Source: Pseudomonadota bacterium (lineage in GTDB: Archaea; Thermoplasmatota; SW-10-69-26; JACQPN01; JAJPHT01). Taken from it: DNA of 64,000 nt. The DNA lies in assembly GCA_021325135.1 (NCBI GenBank), contig JAJPHT010000029.1:62001-126000 (forward strand). Reading direction: 5' to 3'. Below the pieces are notes generated by a model, which worked only from the letters and a program-made list of their open reading frames with translations, did no database searches and had not been told where the DNA came from. Shown in pieces: positions 17,672 to 26,026 of the stretch; the first letter of the stretch is position 1; every line of letters begins with the position of its first letter. The position numbers and the translations under genes were made by a program.

Positions 17672-19135
17672 CTATCGCCGCTCCGTCGCGCGCCTCGCGT
17701 CGCGGACCGCCTGCTGGACGCGGGGCTTGGCGCGCAGCTCGCGGTACTCGTCCTCCTCCTCGATCTCGAAGACCATCTCGGGGCTCTTGCGCAGCGCGGC
17801 CACGATGGCGCCTTGCGCCTCGTCTGAGGAGGAGTCGAAGCGCAGCAGGAGGCGCGCGAGGAGGATCTCGCCTTCGCCGTCGTCGCCCGCCTCGGCGGCG
17901 CGGCGGTAGGCGTCCAGCGCCTCGTCCACGCGGCCGGAGGACTCCAGGATGGTGCCGCGGTCCGCCAGGAGGCGCGGGTGGCGCGGCACCATGGCGAGGG
18001 CCTGCGTGTTCCAGTCCAGGGCGAGGCCCCACGCGCCCTGCTCGATGGCGCGCTCGGAGAGGTCCATGCACTGCTCCACGGTGAGGCCCGGCCTGCGCGC
18101 GAAGCGGCGGACGCCCCACGCGGCCGCGCCCGCCGCCAGCACCGTGCCCCCCACCAGGAGGGCGGCGGTCGCGGGGAAGGGCGACCCTTCGGGAGAGGCG
18201 GGGGCGTAGCGCACGCCCGCGACGGCGGCGTCCCCCTCGATGCGCAGCACGGCGTCGGTCTGCCCCGCGTCGTCCTTCGTGGCGGTGAGGCTCCCTGCGA
18301 GGCGCCCCACGAGGCGCGTGGGCCCGTCGGTGACGCCCTGCTGGTCGCCCACCTGGAGCTGGCCCCCGGTGGCGTCCGCGCCCACGGCGCCGCACTGCGC
18401 GAGGAGGACCTGCGTCGAGGCGGCGGCGAGGGGCACGCGCGTGTCCAGGGTGAGCGACGCGTTGCGCATGGTGAGGGTGGCCCAGGAGTCGTGGTACTGG
18501 CCCAGGGGCCCCGCGTCGCCGGTGCGCCCCGTGTCCACGAAGGAGAGGTTCTCCCGCGCCTGGAGGGAGAGGTTGAGCCCCTGGAGCTTCACGACGAGGT
18601 CGCCGTCGAGGCGCACGCGCCCCCCCACCTCGTAGGCCAGCGTCGGGCCCAGCACGCGCAGGGCGAAGTAGTTCGCATCGGGCTGGGGCGCCGCCTCGGG
18701 CGTCACGCTGTCCATGCCGACGATGGTCTGCGCGAGGGGGCTCCACGAGACGTTCCCCGCCTCCAGGGGATGCAGGCTGGTCCCGGGCGCGTCGTACACG
18801 CCCATCCAGCCGTCGGGCCAGGGCGCGAGGTCGCGCAGCGAGCCGCGCACGTCGTGGACCTCGTAGCTGCGCTCCTGCATGGGCTGGTTGGGCGGCGTCA
18901 CGATGAGGCTGCCCACGCGCTGGTTGGCCTTGTCGAACCAGTCGACGTCCACCGTGGAGGCGGTGAAGGTCCAGGAGCGCAGCCCCTGGAACCCGCCCAC
19001 GTAGGCCGCCTGGGGGTGGGCCGTGAAGAGGGCCTCGTCCGCGTCGGCGTGCCGGACCGTGAGGGTGCCCGCGACGCTCGCCGCTGATCCCGTGGGGACC
19101 AGCAGGACGAGGAGCAGCACCGCCCAGGCCTTCAC
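17672..19135 (-). CDS. Membrane protein with exported domain and cytoplasmic TPR region
   Basis: This is a 487-residue protein. GTG 19135 begins a signal peptide (VKAWAVLLLVLLV, cleavage near TGSAA). About 25-325 is an extracytoplasmic beta-rich domain of unknown family with Asn-X-Ser/Thr sequons. A single membrane helix lies at about 330-350. The cytoplasmic part (about 360-487) is helical with two or three TPR-like repeats (W-x-x-A-L-x-x-x-x-x-A-L and D-E-A-L-x-A-Y-x-x-A). The layout suggests transfer of information or anchoring across the membrane; the partner is not known. TTG 19189 is a weaker alternative start. Confidence 0.75.
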   Translation of the reverse strand: MKAWAVLLLVLLVPTGSAASVAGTLTVRHADADEALFTAHPQAAYVGGFQGLRSWTFTASTVDVDWFDKANQRVGSLIVTPPNQPMQERSYEVHDVRGSLRDLAPWPDGWMGVYDAPGTSLHPLEAGNVSWSPLAQTIVGMDSVTPEAAPQPDANYFALRVLGPTLAYEVGGRVRLDGDLVVKLQGLNLSLQARENLSFVDTGRTGDAGPLGQYHDSWATLTMRNASLTLDTRVPLAAASTQVLLAQCGAVGADATGGQLQVGDQQGVTDGPTRLVGRLAGSLTATKDDAGQTDAVLRIEGDAAVAGVRYAPASPEGSPFPATAALLVGGTVLAAGAAAWGVRRFARRPGLTVEQCMDLSERAIEQGAWGLALDWNTQALAMVPRHPRLLADRGTILESSGRVDEALDAYRRAAEAGDDGEGEILLARLLLRFDSSSDEAQGAIVAALRKSPEMVFEIEEEDEYRELRAKPRVQQAVRDARRATERR

Positions 19136-19219
19136 GGGCCGCGCATCCCCGGATTCACGCTTGGCGTTTCCCGTCGCCGGGCCACCCAATCCGGCCCGGC
19201 TCCCGGGGCGCTTGCGGTT

Positions 19220-19252
19220 TAGTCTGGAGATTGCCTCGCGATATCCAGACTA
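19220..19252. promoter_or_regulatory. 9-bp dyad, candidate operator
   Basis: TAGTCTGGA at 19220-19228 is repeated inverted as TCCAGACTA at 19244-19252. The centre-to-centre spacing of 24 bp is just over two helical turns. It lies between the divergent genes at 19135 (minus) and 19304 (plus), upstream of a two-winged-helix regulator, so it may be an operator, possibly autoregulatory. Confidence 0.45.
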
Positions 19253-19303
19253 TCGCGGCGGCCCTATCGCGGCGCGAGGAGCGGAGGGCGCGAGGTTCCC
19301 ACC

Positions 19304-19483
19304 TTGCGACCTTCGACCCTTGTGATGCTGGCCCTGTCCCTCTGCCTCGTCGGCCTCGGCGCGGAGCCCGTGGCCCTCGCCGACCCCTCGGACCTGCCTC
19401 CCCAGGACACGCCCTGCGTCTCCGTCAACGCGAGCGTCTTCCCCCCGGAGATCCACGAGGCCCCCTGCCCCGTCCTCGGCTGA
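19304..19483 (+). CDS. Short secreted peptide
   Basis: This is a 59-codon open frame. Its product has a good signal peptide (M-R-P-S-T then a Leu-rich core, cleavage near VALAD) and a mature part of about 33 residues with two cysteines. Nearly every codon in the frame ends in G or C, like the real genes around it. The start is uncertain: TTG 19304 includes the positive N terminus, while GTG 19322 and ATG 19325 are alternatives. It ends 17 bp before the winged-helix gene. No family is recognised. Confidence 0.5.
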   Translation: MRPSTLVMLALSLCLVGLGAEPVALADPSDLPPQDTPCVSVNASVFPPEIHEAPCPVLG

Positions 19484-19500
19484 AGGCAAGGACAGCCTTC

Positions 19501-20106
19501 ATGCGAGGGGCGGCCCTTCGGCCCGGCATGGCCTGGTTCGACGGCGGCGCCGTGGAGACGCTGGCCCGCGCGGGGGGCGCGCTCGCCTCCTCCGCCCTTC
19601 TCCTGGGCCGCCGCCCCCTGGGGCCCGAGCGCGTCCTGGAGAGCCCGGTCCGCCAGCAGATCCTCGCCCGCGCGCGGGCGACGCCGGGCCTCTCGCTCAT
19701 GGAGCTGCGCCGCGTCATGGGGCTGGGGTGGGGCAACCTGTACCACCACCTCAAGCGCCTGGAGAAGGCGGGGCTCGTGGAGACGCGCGCCGCCGGGCGG
19801 CAATGCCTGGTGTTCCCCACGGGGAGCCGCGGCACGGAGTCGCACCAGCGCGCCTCCATGCTGCGCGGCGCGACCGCGCGCTGGGTCGCGGGCTACGTCC
19901 TCGCGCACCCAGGCTGCGACTTCGCGGACCTGCTCAAGGACGCGCCCGTGGAGCAGCGCACCGTCTACTACCACGTCCAGCGCCTCCAGCGCGCGAAGCT
20001 CATCCGCGCCGGCAGCCGCAGCCGCTACTTCGACCTGCGCCCCGCCGACGACCTGGCGGACTGCCTCGCCCGGGTCACCCCGGGTGACCAGGGCCCAAAG
20101 GCTTGA
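19501..20106 (+). CDS. Tandem winged-helix transcription regulator
   Basis: This 201-residue protein has an N-terminal hydrophobic stretch (about 22-36) too short and Ala-rich to be sure of as a membrane anchor. A first winged helix follows at about 45-106 (recognition helix in GNLYHHLKRLEKAGLV), and a second at about 118-182 (QRTVYYHVQRLQRAKLI). This is the arrangement of archaeal tandem winged-helix regulators of the ArsR/MarR-like superfamily. ATG 19501 follows a short GAAGGC/GCCTTC inverted repeat at 19482-19500. The dyad at 19220-19252 is a candidate site for it. Confidence 0.85.
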   Translation: MRGAALRPGMAWFDGGAVETLARAGGALASSALLLGRRPLGPERVLESPVRQQILARARATPGLSLMELRRVMGLGWGNLYHHLKRLEKAGLVETRAAGRQCLVFPTGSRGTESHQRASMLRGATARWVAGYVLAHPGCDFADLLKDAPVEQRTVYYHVQRLQRAKLIRAGSRSRYFDLRPADDLADCLARVTPGDQGPKA

Positions 20107-20131
20107 ACGCGGGCCCCCCGTTCGCGCCCCC

Positions 20132-21184
20132 ATGGGCAAGGACGAGCCCCTGACCTACGCCGGCTCGGGCGTCGACATCAAGGCCAAGGACGAGGCCGCC
20201 AAGGCCATGGTGGGCCTCCTCTCCTACGCGCGCACCGGCATGGGGCGCCCCCTGGGCGGCGCGGGCCACTTCGCCGGCATGGTGGAGTTCGGCGAGCACG
20301 CCCTCGTCCTGGCCACCGACGGCGTGGGCACCAAGCTGGAGATCGCCAACGCGCTCCGCAAGTGGGACACCGTGGGGATCGACTGCGTGGCCATGAACGT
20401 CAACGACGCCGTGTGCGTGGGCGCCGAGCCCATCGCGTTCGTGGACTACCTCGCCATCGACAAGCCCGACCCGCACCTCGTCGCGGAGCTGGCCAAGGGC
20501 CTCAACGAGGGCGCGCGCCAGAGCAACATGACCGTCGTGGGGGGCGAGACGGCCGTCCTCCCCTCGCTCGTGAAGGGCTTCGACCTCGCCGGCACCGTGC
20601 TGGGCGTCGTGCGCAAGGACCGCATCGTCAGCGGCGAGCGCATCGCCCCTGGTGATATCATGGTGGGCGTCGCCTCCAGCGGCGTCCACAGCAACGGGTA
20701 CACGCTGGTGCGCCGCGCCATGGAGCGCGCGGGCGTCAAGCTCTCCGACAAGCTCCCCTCCGGGGGCACCGTGGGCGAGGCGCTCCTCACGCCCACGCGC
20801 ATCTACGTCAAGGCCGTGCTGGAATTGCTGGAGGCGCTCCCCCACGGCGCGGTCCACGGCATCAGCCACGTCACCGGCTCGGGGCTCCTCAACGTCCCGC
20901 GCCTCAAGAAGGACGTGCGCTACGTCCTCGACGCGCCGCTGCCCGTCCCCGCGATCCTCCGCGAGGTGCAGCGCTGGGGCGGCGTCGCCGAGGACGAGAT
21001 GTGGCGCACCTTCAACATGGGCATGGGCCTCTGCGTCCTCGTCGCGCCCGAGCACGCCGAGCGCGCCGTCGCCCTCCTCGCGAAGCACTTCCCCGCGCAG
21101 CGCGTGGGGCGCGTCGAGGCCGGGAGCGGGATCAGCGTGCCCTCCTTCGGCGTGGAATTGACCGGGGCGAAGGCGCAGTTCTGA
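20132..21184 (+). CDS. purM: Phosphoribosylformylglycinamidine cyclo-ligase
   Basis: This 350-residue AIR synthetase makes aminoimidazole ribotide from formylglycinamidine ribotide with ATP, the fifth step of purine synthesis. The sequence opens with TYAGSGVDIKAKD and carries ATDGVGTKLEIA, the GGETAVLP loop and the SSGVHSNGYTLVR motif, all typical of PurM. Length is normal for the family. ATG 20132 gives the conserved N terminus. The gene stands 25 bp after the regulator and 140 bp before the transketolase pair; no other pur gene is in the window. Confidence 0.96.
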   Translation: MGKDEPLTYAGSGVDIKAKDEAAKAMVGLLSYARTGMGRPLGGAGHFAGMVEFGEHALVLATDGVGTKLEIANALRKWDTVGIDCVAMNVNDAVCVGAEPIAFVDYLAIDKPDPHLVAELAKGLNEGARQSNMTVVGGETAVLPSLVKGFDLAGTVLGVVRKDRIVSGERIAPGDIMVGVASSGVHSNGYTLVRRAMERAGVKLSDKLPSGGTVGEALLTPTRIYVKAVLELLEALPHGAVHGISHVTGSGLLNVPRLKKDVRYVLDAPLPVPAILREVQRWGGVAEDEMWRTFNMGMGLCVLVAPEHAERAVALLAKHFPAQRVGRVEAGSGISVPSFGVELTGAKAQF

Positions 21185-21324
21185 GGCCCCTCGCGGCGCC
21201 GCAAAACGTTCATGTAGCCCCCTCGTGTAGACAGGCCCGCCGCCAGGGCACGGCGAAGCCGCTCCGGAATCCCCCGAAGCCGACCGAGCCGCAGGGGCCC
21301 TGGCCGCGAAGGAGACTGGTTGCA

Positions 21325-22212
21325 TTGGCCACGCAGGAGCGCCTGCTCGAGCTGGAAGAGATCGCGCTGGACCTTCGGCGCACCATCATCGACATGATCT
21401 ACGAGGCGGGCTCGGGGCACCCGGGCGGCTCGCTGGGCATCATCGACGTGATGACGTGCCTCTATTATGAGCAGATGCGGCACGACCCGCAGAACCCCAA
21501 GTGGGAGAAGCGCGACCGGCTCATCATGAGCAAGGGCCACTGCTGCCCCGCGCTCTACGCGCTGCTCGCGAAGCAGGGCTACTTCCCCGAGGAGTGGCTG
21601 AAGACGCTGCGCAAGATCAACAGCCGGCTCCAGGGGCACCCCGACATCAACAAGACGCCCGGCGTGGAGTTCAACGGCGGCAGCGAGGGGCAGGGCCTCT
21701 CGGGTGCCGTGGGCATGGCCCTCGCGGGGAAGATCGACGGCTCGCGCCACCGCATCTACTGCATCATCGGCGATGGCGAGAACCAGTGCGGGCAGATCTG
21801 GGAGGCCGCCATGGCCGCCTCGCACTACCGCCTGGACAACCTCGTGGGCATCCTGGACCGCAACGGCCTCCAGATCGACGGCCCCACCGAAGAGATCATG
21901 AGCGTCGAGCCCGCGGCCGAGCGCTGGCGCGCCTTCGGCTGGCACGTCCTGGAGATCGACGGCCACAACTACGAGGAGATCCTCAGCGCGCTGGAGAAGG
22001 CCAGCCGCGTCACCGGGAAGCCCACCATGATCATCGCGCACACCGTGAAGGGCAAGGGCGTCTCCTACATGGAGGGCACGCTCTCCTTCCACGGCAAGGC
22101 GCCCAGCAAGGACGAACTGGTGAAGGCGCACACGGAGTTCGACATCAGCAAGCGCCGCCTGGAGGCCCGCAAGCAGCAGGCCATGGCCGCCGCGCCCTCG
22201 GGGGGTGCGTGA
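21325..22212 (+). CDS. Transketolase, N-terminal subunit
   Basis: This 295-residue subunit carries the thiamine diphosphate-binding half of a split transketolase, as found in archaea. The metal/ThDP motif GDGENQCG begins near residue 150 and ends with an Asn about 30 residues later (LDRNG). The early AGSGHPGGSLG and SKGHCCPALYA motifs also fit. The enzyme moves two-carbon units between sugar phosphates in the cytoplasm. The start is inferred as TTG 21325, preceded by AAGGAGA at 21309-21315; no ATG fits. The stop overlaps the next gene by 8 bp, so the two subunits are translationally coupled. Confidence 0.93.
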   Translation: MATQERLLELEEIALDLRRTIIDMIYEAGSGHPGGSLGIIDVMTCLYYEQMRHDPQNPKWEKRDRLIMSKGHCCPALYALLAKQGYFPEEWLKTLRKINSRLQGHPDINKTPGVEFNGGSEGQGLSGAVGMALAGKIDGSRHRIYCIIGDGENQCGQIWEAAMAASHYRLDNLVGILDRNGLQIDGPTEEIMSVEPAAERWRAFGWHVLEIDGHNYEEILSALEKASRVTGKPTMIIAHTVKGKGVSYMEGTLSFHGKAPSKDELVKAHTEFDISKRRLEARKQQAMAAAPSGGA

Positions 22213-23167
22213 TATCACCACCCTCGCCAAGCCCGACCAGCCCAAGATGGCGCTCAAGGACGCCTACTCGCAGGCCCTCGTGGAGCTGGGCCGGACGAAC
22301 CCCAGCGTCGTCGTGCTGGACGCGGACCTTGCGCTCTCCACCAAGACGAAGCGCTTCGGCACCATGTACCCGGACCGCTTCTTCGACATGGGCATCGCGG
22401 AATTGAACCTCATGGGCGTCGCCGCGGGCCTCGCCGCCGCGGGCAAGACCGTCTTCGCCAGCACCTTCGCGGCCTTCGCGACGGGGCAGCCCTACAACGT
22501 CATCCGGCAGAGCATCGCCTACGCGAACCTCAACGTGAAGATCGTCGCGACGCACAGCGGCATCTCGGTGGGCGGCGACGGCGCCACGCACCAGATGCTG
22601 GAGGACGTCTCGCTCATGCGCGGCCTGCCCAACATGCGGGTGTTCGTCCCCGCCGACGGCCCGCAGACGGCGGACATCATCCGCCTCATCGCCGAGAGCC
22701 CCGGCCCGTGCTACGTGCGCCTGCCCCGCGGCGACACGGCGATCCTGCCCGGCGTGTACCCCACGGAGCTTGGGAAGGCCATCACCATCCGCGACGGCCG
22801 TGATATCACCCTCATCGGCTGCGGCACCATGGTGTACGAGACGCTGCGCGCGGCGGACGCCCTCATCGCGGAGGGCGTGGACCCGCGCGTGCTGCTCATC
22901 CACACCATGAAGCCCATCGACCGCGACGCGATCCTCAAGGCGGCGCGCGAGACGAAGGGCATCGTCACCGCGGAGGAGCACTCCTTCTACGGCGGGCTGG
23001 GCAGCGCGGTGTGCGAGGTCGTCTCCGAGAGCCACCCGACGCACGTGCGCCGGATCGGCGTGCGCGACACGTTCGGCGAGTCGGGCGAGGAGCGCGACCT
23101 CATGGAGAAGTACGGCCTCACGTGGCGGCACATCGCGGAGGCGGCGCGAGAGGTGCTGAAGGCCTAA
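22205..23167 (+). CDS. Transketolase, C-terminal subunit
   Basis: This 320-residue pyrimidine-binding and C-terminal half partners the subunit just upstream. It contains FDMGIAELNLMGVAAGLA (the conserved Glu of the ThDP pyrimidine site), THSGISVGGDGATHQ and the C-terminal transketolase domain (ITLIGCGTMV onward). The start is GTG 22205, 8 bp inside the previous gene. Directly after the stop is a two-hairpin repeat (23183-23236) shared with two other convergent gene ends. Confidence 0.94.
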   Translation: MRDITTLAKPDQPKMALKDAYSQALVELGRTNPSVVVLDADLALSTKTKRFGTMYPDRFFDMGIAELNLMGVAAGLAAAGKTVFASTFAAFATGQPYNVIRQSIAYANLNVKIVATHSGISVGGDGATHQMLEDVSLMRGLPNMRVFVPADGPQTADIIRLIAESPGPCYVRLPRGDTAILPGVYPTELGKAITIRDGRDITLIGCGTMVYETLRAADALIAEGVDPRVLLIHTMKPIDRDAILKAARETKGIVTAEEHSFYGGLGSAVCEVVSESHPTHVRRIGVRDTFGESGEERDLMEKYGLTWRHIAEAAREVLKA

Positions 23168-23182
23168 GAAAAATCGTCGGGA

Positions 23183-23236
23183 GGCCGCGCCGCAGCGCGG
23201 CCAAAATGGGGGGTTTCAGGGGGGCTCGCCCCCCTG
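23183..23236. repeat. Two-hairpin intergenic repeat, copy A
   Basis: Hairpin 1 is GGCCGCGC/GCGCGGCC with loop CGCA (23183-23202). Then comes AAAAT, a G-run and TTT, and hairpin 2 is CAGGGGGG/CCCCCCTG with loop CTCG (23217-23236). It lies between the convergent stops at 23167 and 23240. Hairpin 1 is identical over all 20 bases to that of copy B at 39637. Confidence 0.8.
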
Positions 23237-23239
23237 ACG

Positions 23240-23623
23240 TCATCGTCTCGTCACCAGCAGGTCCACCCGTCCCGCCGCGTCGGGCGTGCCGGAGACCACG
23301 ATCTTCCAGGCGCCCAGGTCCAGCGGCAGGGAGGCGCTGGTGGTCTGGGTGGTGTGGACGACCTCGTCGCCGTGGGCGTTGTAGACCTGCACGGTGGCGC
23401 TGCCGGCGGTGGCGTTGACCCAGACGTAGATGATGACGCCGGCCATGCTGCCGTCTTCGACGAAGAACTGCTGGGATTGGGGCGCGGCGCGGGCGTCCTC
23501 CAGGGGGAAGCCGCTGGCGAAGAGGGGCTTCTTCATGTAGCCGAAGAGGTCGTCGCGGCTCGCCTTGGCGCCGCAGCCGGCCAGGACGACGGCGACGACG
23601 ACGAGGGCGGTCGCCCATCTCAT
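23240..23623 (-). CDS. Small lipoprotein with beta-sandwich domain
   Basis: This is a 127-residue precursor. The lipobox VVLAGC places the lipidated cysteine at residue 17. The mature part has a charged linker and a small beta-sandwich region (VIIYVWVNATAGSATVQVYN through GAWKIVVSG) like domains that hold polar extracellular modules. The function is unknown. ATG 23623 begins the signal peptide; a GTG at 23650 would add nine residues. The gene shares its 3' flank with repeat copy A. Confidence 0.75.
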   Translation of the reverse strand: MRWATALVVVAVVLAGCGAKASRDDLFGYMKKPLFASGFPLEDARAAPQSQQFFVEDGSMAGVIIYVWVNATAGSATVQVYNAHGDEVVHTTQTTSASLPLDLGAWKIVVSGTPDAAGRVDLLVTRR

Positions 23624-23662
23624 GGGGCGGCGGCTCGCCGGAGGCGGCACGGCTTTTTCGGA

Positions 23663-24196
23663 TCAAGGCTCGAACATCGCCGTGTCGTTGCCGCGGGGGA
23701 GGGGGTCGCAGGGCGTGCATCCGGCGATCCAGTTCACGGTGAACGAGAGCGGGCCCGCGGGGAGGCCGTGGGGGGCGGTGAAGCGGACGGCGACGGCGTA
23801 GGTGCGCAGCTTGCCGTCCACCTGGACCGGCGTGACGAGGTCGACGCGCGTGCAGGCGGCGTAGCTGCCGTTGGGGAGGCGCGCGACGTCCACCTGGTTG
23901 ACGCGGCTCACGCGGTCCTGGCGGTCGGTGTCCTGGTACGTCGCGTAGACCCAGAGGAGCGTGGTGGCGTTGATCTTGTGGACGCCGGGGGCGAGGCCGC
24001 CCGCGTCGTTGGCGGCGTCGGCGCGGAAGTCCACCGCGACGGGGACGCTGTCCTGGGGCGGGCACGGGTCGACCCACGAGCCGCCGGGCAAGGGGGGCGG
24101 CACGTAGTGGGCGGCGGGGGTCGTGCCCGTGGGGGGCGCGGGCGCCTGCGTGCAGCCCGCGGCCAGGAGGACGAGAAGCAGGGCCGCCGCGCGCAT
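23663..24196 (-). CDS. Lipoprotein, unknown family
   Basis: This 177-residue precursor has the lipobox LLAAGC (Cys15), a Pro/Thr-rich linker and a beta-rich domain containing four further cysteines (near 45, 115, 160 and 163). No known domain is recognised. ATG 24196 is followed directly by the hydrophobic core. A T6 run on the coding strand near 24222-24228 lies at about -28, so the promoter may be leaderless. It sits between another lipoprotein gene and a polytopic membrane protein, all on the minus strand, which suggests a small envelope operon. Confidence 0.75.
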   Translation of the reverse strand: MRAAALLLVLLAAGCTQAPAPPTGTTPAAHYVPPPLPGGSWVDPCPPQDSVPVAVDFRADAANDAGGLAPGVHKINATTLLWVYATYQDTDRQDRVSRVNQVDVARLPNGSYAACTRVDLVTPVQVDGKLRTYAVAVRFTAPHGLPAGPLSFTVNWIAGCTPCDPLPRGNDTAMFEP

Positions 24197-24212
24197 GCGG
24201 CGGGCAGCCCGC

Positions 24213-24749
24213 TCACGCGCCAAAAAAGGCTCGGATGCCCCACGGGATGAGCGCGAGGAGCGCGGCCACCAGGTGGTTGCGCGCGGCGCTCGCCTTGCGC
24301 GCGCGGCTTCCGCGCCCGCGGCTCCACGCCCACGCGGAGAGGCCGAGCCCCACGAAGAAGAACGACACGAGGCTGGCCAGCCCGTAGAGCGCCCAGTCGG
24401 GGGCGAGGACGCCGAAGACCAGCGCGTCGCGCGAGACGAGCCCCGCGTCCGCCGCCAGGAGGCCGAGCCCAAGCACCAGCGCGCTGGCGCCCGCGACGAG
24501 GATGGCGGGGAGGTCGGTCCCCAGGAGGAGGCCGCCCAGCATCGCGTCGCCGTCGTCGTCCCGCCCCGCGGCGAGGAGGCCCACGAGAAGCCCCGCGGCG
24601 GCCAGCGCCCCGCCCAGGGCGGGGAGCGCCCACCAGAGGGGCTTCCCTGCGATCGTCGGTCCCGAGGGGCGCAGCATCGCCCCTGCTCCAGCCAGCCCAG
24701 CGCCGCACGCGACCAGCGTCGCGGCGCAGGCGCCGATTCGGCGCGCCAT
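24213..24749 (-). CDS. Polytopic membrane protein, unknown
   Basis: This 178-residue protein has five likely membrane segments (about 7-28, 40-62, 75-100, 110-135, 152-175). They are Ala/Gly/Leu-rich and separated by short loops with acidic clusters (GRDDDGD near 65-71). A basic patch (SRGRGSRARK) precedes the last helix. No family is recognised. ATG 24749 is preferred over GTG 24758. It is divergent from the thiamine pyrophosphokinase gene, 76 bp apart. Confidence 0.75.
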   Translation of the reverse strand: MARRIGACAATLVACGAGLAGAGAMLRPSGPTIAGKPLWWALPALGGALAAAGLLVGLLAAGRDDDGDAMLGGLLLGTDLPAILVAGASALVLGLGLLAADAGLVSRDALVFGVLAPDWALYGLASLVSFFFVGLGLSAWAWSRGRGSRARKASAARNHLVAALLALIPWGIRAFFGA

Positions 24750-24825
24750 GGGCCCCACCCTTTGTCGGGGGAGGGATTTGGAGCTTCCCCACGGGGTTCA
24801 AGGGGGGAGGGCGCGCTCGCCGCGC

Positions 24826-25449
24826 GTGGCGGCCATCCTGGTCTTCCCCCGGGCGAGCCCCGCCCTGGTCCGCGCGCACCTCAGGCCCGGCGCGCGGGTG
24901 GTCGCCATCGACGCCGGCGCCGACGTCCTGCGCGCGGTGGGCGCCGTGCCCGACCTCATCGTGGGGGACCTGGACTCCGTGAGCCCCGAGACGCTGGGCC
25001 ACTATCAGTCCCTGGGCGTCCCCGTGGAGCGCCACCCCTCGGCGAAGCGCGACACCGACGCGGCCCTCGCGCTGCGCCGCGTCGCGGACGAGGAGGAGAT
25101 CGCCTTCCTGGGCCCCGGCGGCGGCCGCCCCGACCACGCGCTGGCGAACCTGCACCTCCTCGCTGCCGCGAGCCTGCGCGCGCGCGTCCGCGCCGTGGAC
25201 GACGACGGCATCACCGAGGTCGTCACCCCCGAGCGCGAGCTCCAGCTGGGCCTCCCCGAGGGCACGCTCCTCTCGGCCATCCCCTTCGACGCCCGCGTGG
25301 AGGGCATCACCTACGACGGCATGCAGTACCCGCTGGTGGAGGCCACCATGGTCGCGGGCGACCCCTACGGCGTCAGCAACCTCACGGGCCCGCCGCCGCA
25401 GCGCATCCGCGTCCGGAAGGGGCGGCTGCTGGTGATGCTCCCCGCTTGA
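24826..25449 (+). CDS. Thiamine pyrophosphokinase
   Basis: This 207-residue enzyme of the thiamine diphosphokinase family transfers pyrophosphate from ATP to thiamine. Recognised motifs are GDLDS at 47-51, the D-T-D metal site at 76-78 after Lys74, GGGRPDH at 98-104, and a C-terminal beta domain with GITYDGMQYPL and GVSNL. Length suits the family. The start is GTG 24826; the GGAGG at 24806-24810 is somewhat distant. ThDP made here would serve the transketolase encoded nearby, and a thiamine-type ABC importer lies at 30.5-34.1 kb. Confidence 0.9.
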   Translation: MAAILVFPRASPALVRAHLRPGARVVAIDAGADVLRAVGAVPDLIVGDLDSVSPETLGHYQSLGVPVERHPSAKRDTDAALALRRVADEEEIAFLGPGGGRPDHALANLHLLAAASLRARVRAVDDDGITEVVTPERELQLGLPEGTLLSAIPFDARVEGITYDGMQYPLVEATMVAGDPYGVSNLTGPPPQRIRVRKGRLLVMLPA

Positions 25450-25623
25450 GCCCCCCGTCTCCGTCCAAAAGATAGCAAATCATCGAGGGCCGCGCGCAGA
25501 GGCCGATCGCGGGCGGGCCGGCATCTCTCCGGCGGCGCGCGGGGCGTGCGCGGGCGGCTCGACGTCAACCCCCCGTGGCTCGCGCTGGACCATAACCTTG
25601 CCGAGTCGGCGCCCGGAGCGGGC

Positions 25624-25923
25624 TCAGCCCTTCTTGACCCACCACGCGTCGGCGTGCTCGGCCTCGGCGCGGCTGTCCACGCGCTTGGGCTTCTGCCGGG
25701 TGGGCATGAGCGGCTTGCCGGGGCCCCGCAGGCCCGGCTCCTTGGGCGCCTTGCGCTCCGCCGCGGGCTCGTCTCCCTCCGCGGGCGCGGCGCGGGGCTT
25801 GCGCGGCGGGGGCGCCTCGATGACGGGGCGAAGCTCCGGCGCAGGCGGCGGCACGGCGCTCGCCTTGCAGAGGGGGCAGGAGGTCCGCAGCTTCTTGTGC
25901 TCGCAGAAGACCGTCGCCGCCAT
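25624..25923 (-). CDS. Small zinc-finger-like protein
   Basis: This 99-residue protein has four likely zinc ligands at its N terminus: Cys7 and His9 in FCEHKK, then Cys16 and Cys19 in SCPLCK. The rest is a long Pro/Ala/Arg/Lys-rich tail ending DAWWVKKG. The arrangement suggests a compact zinc ribbon with a flexible basic arm; DNA, RNA or protein binding cannot be told apart. ATG 25923 is just before the first ligand. Between it and the convergent thiamine pyrophosphokinase gene are 174 bp without a gene. Confidence 0.75.
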   Translation of the reverse strand: MAATVFCEHKKLRTSCPLCKASAVPPPAPELRPVIEAPPPRKPRAAPAEGDEPAAERKAPKEPGLRGPGKPLMPTRQKPKRVDSRAEAEHADAWWVKKG

Positions 25924-26026
25924 GGGAGCCGGGGAGGCGACGCCCCTTCTTGAGGACTTTGGCTGGGCCGTTCCTCCGCCGCGGATCGCGCAGGGGGATT
26001 TTTTCGTCACCCCTCCCGAGGCGGGC

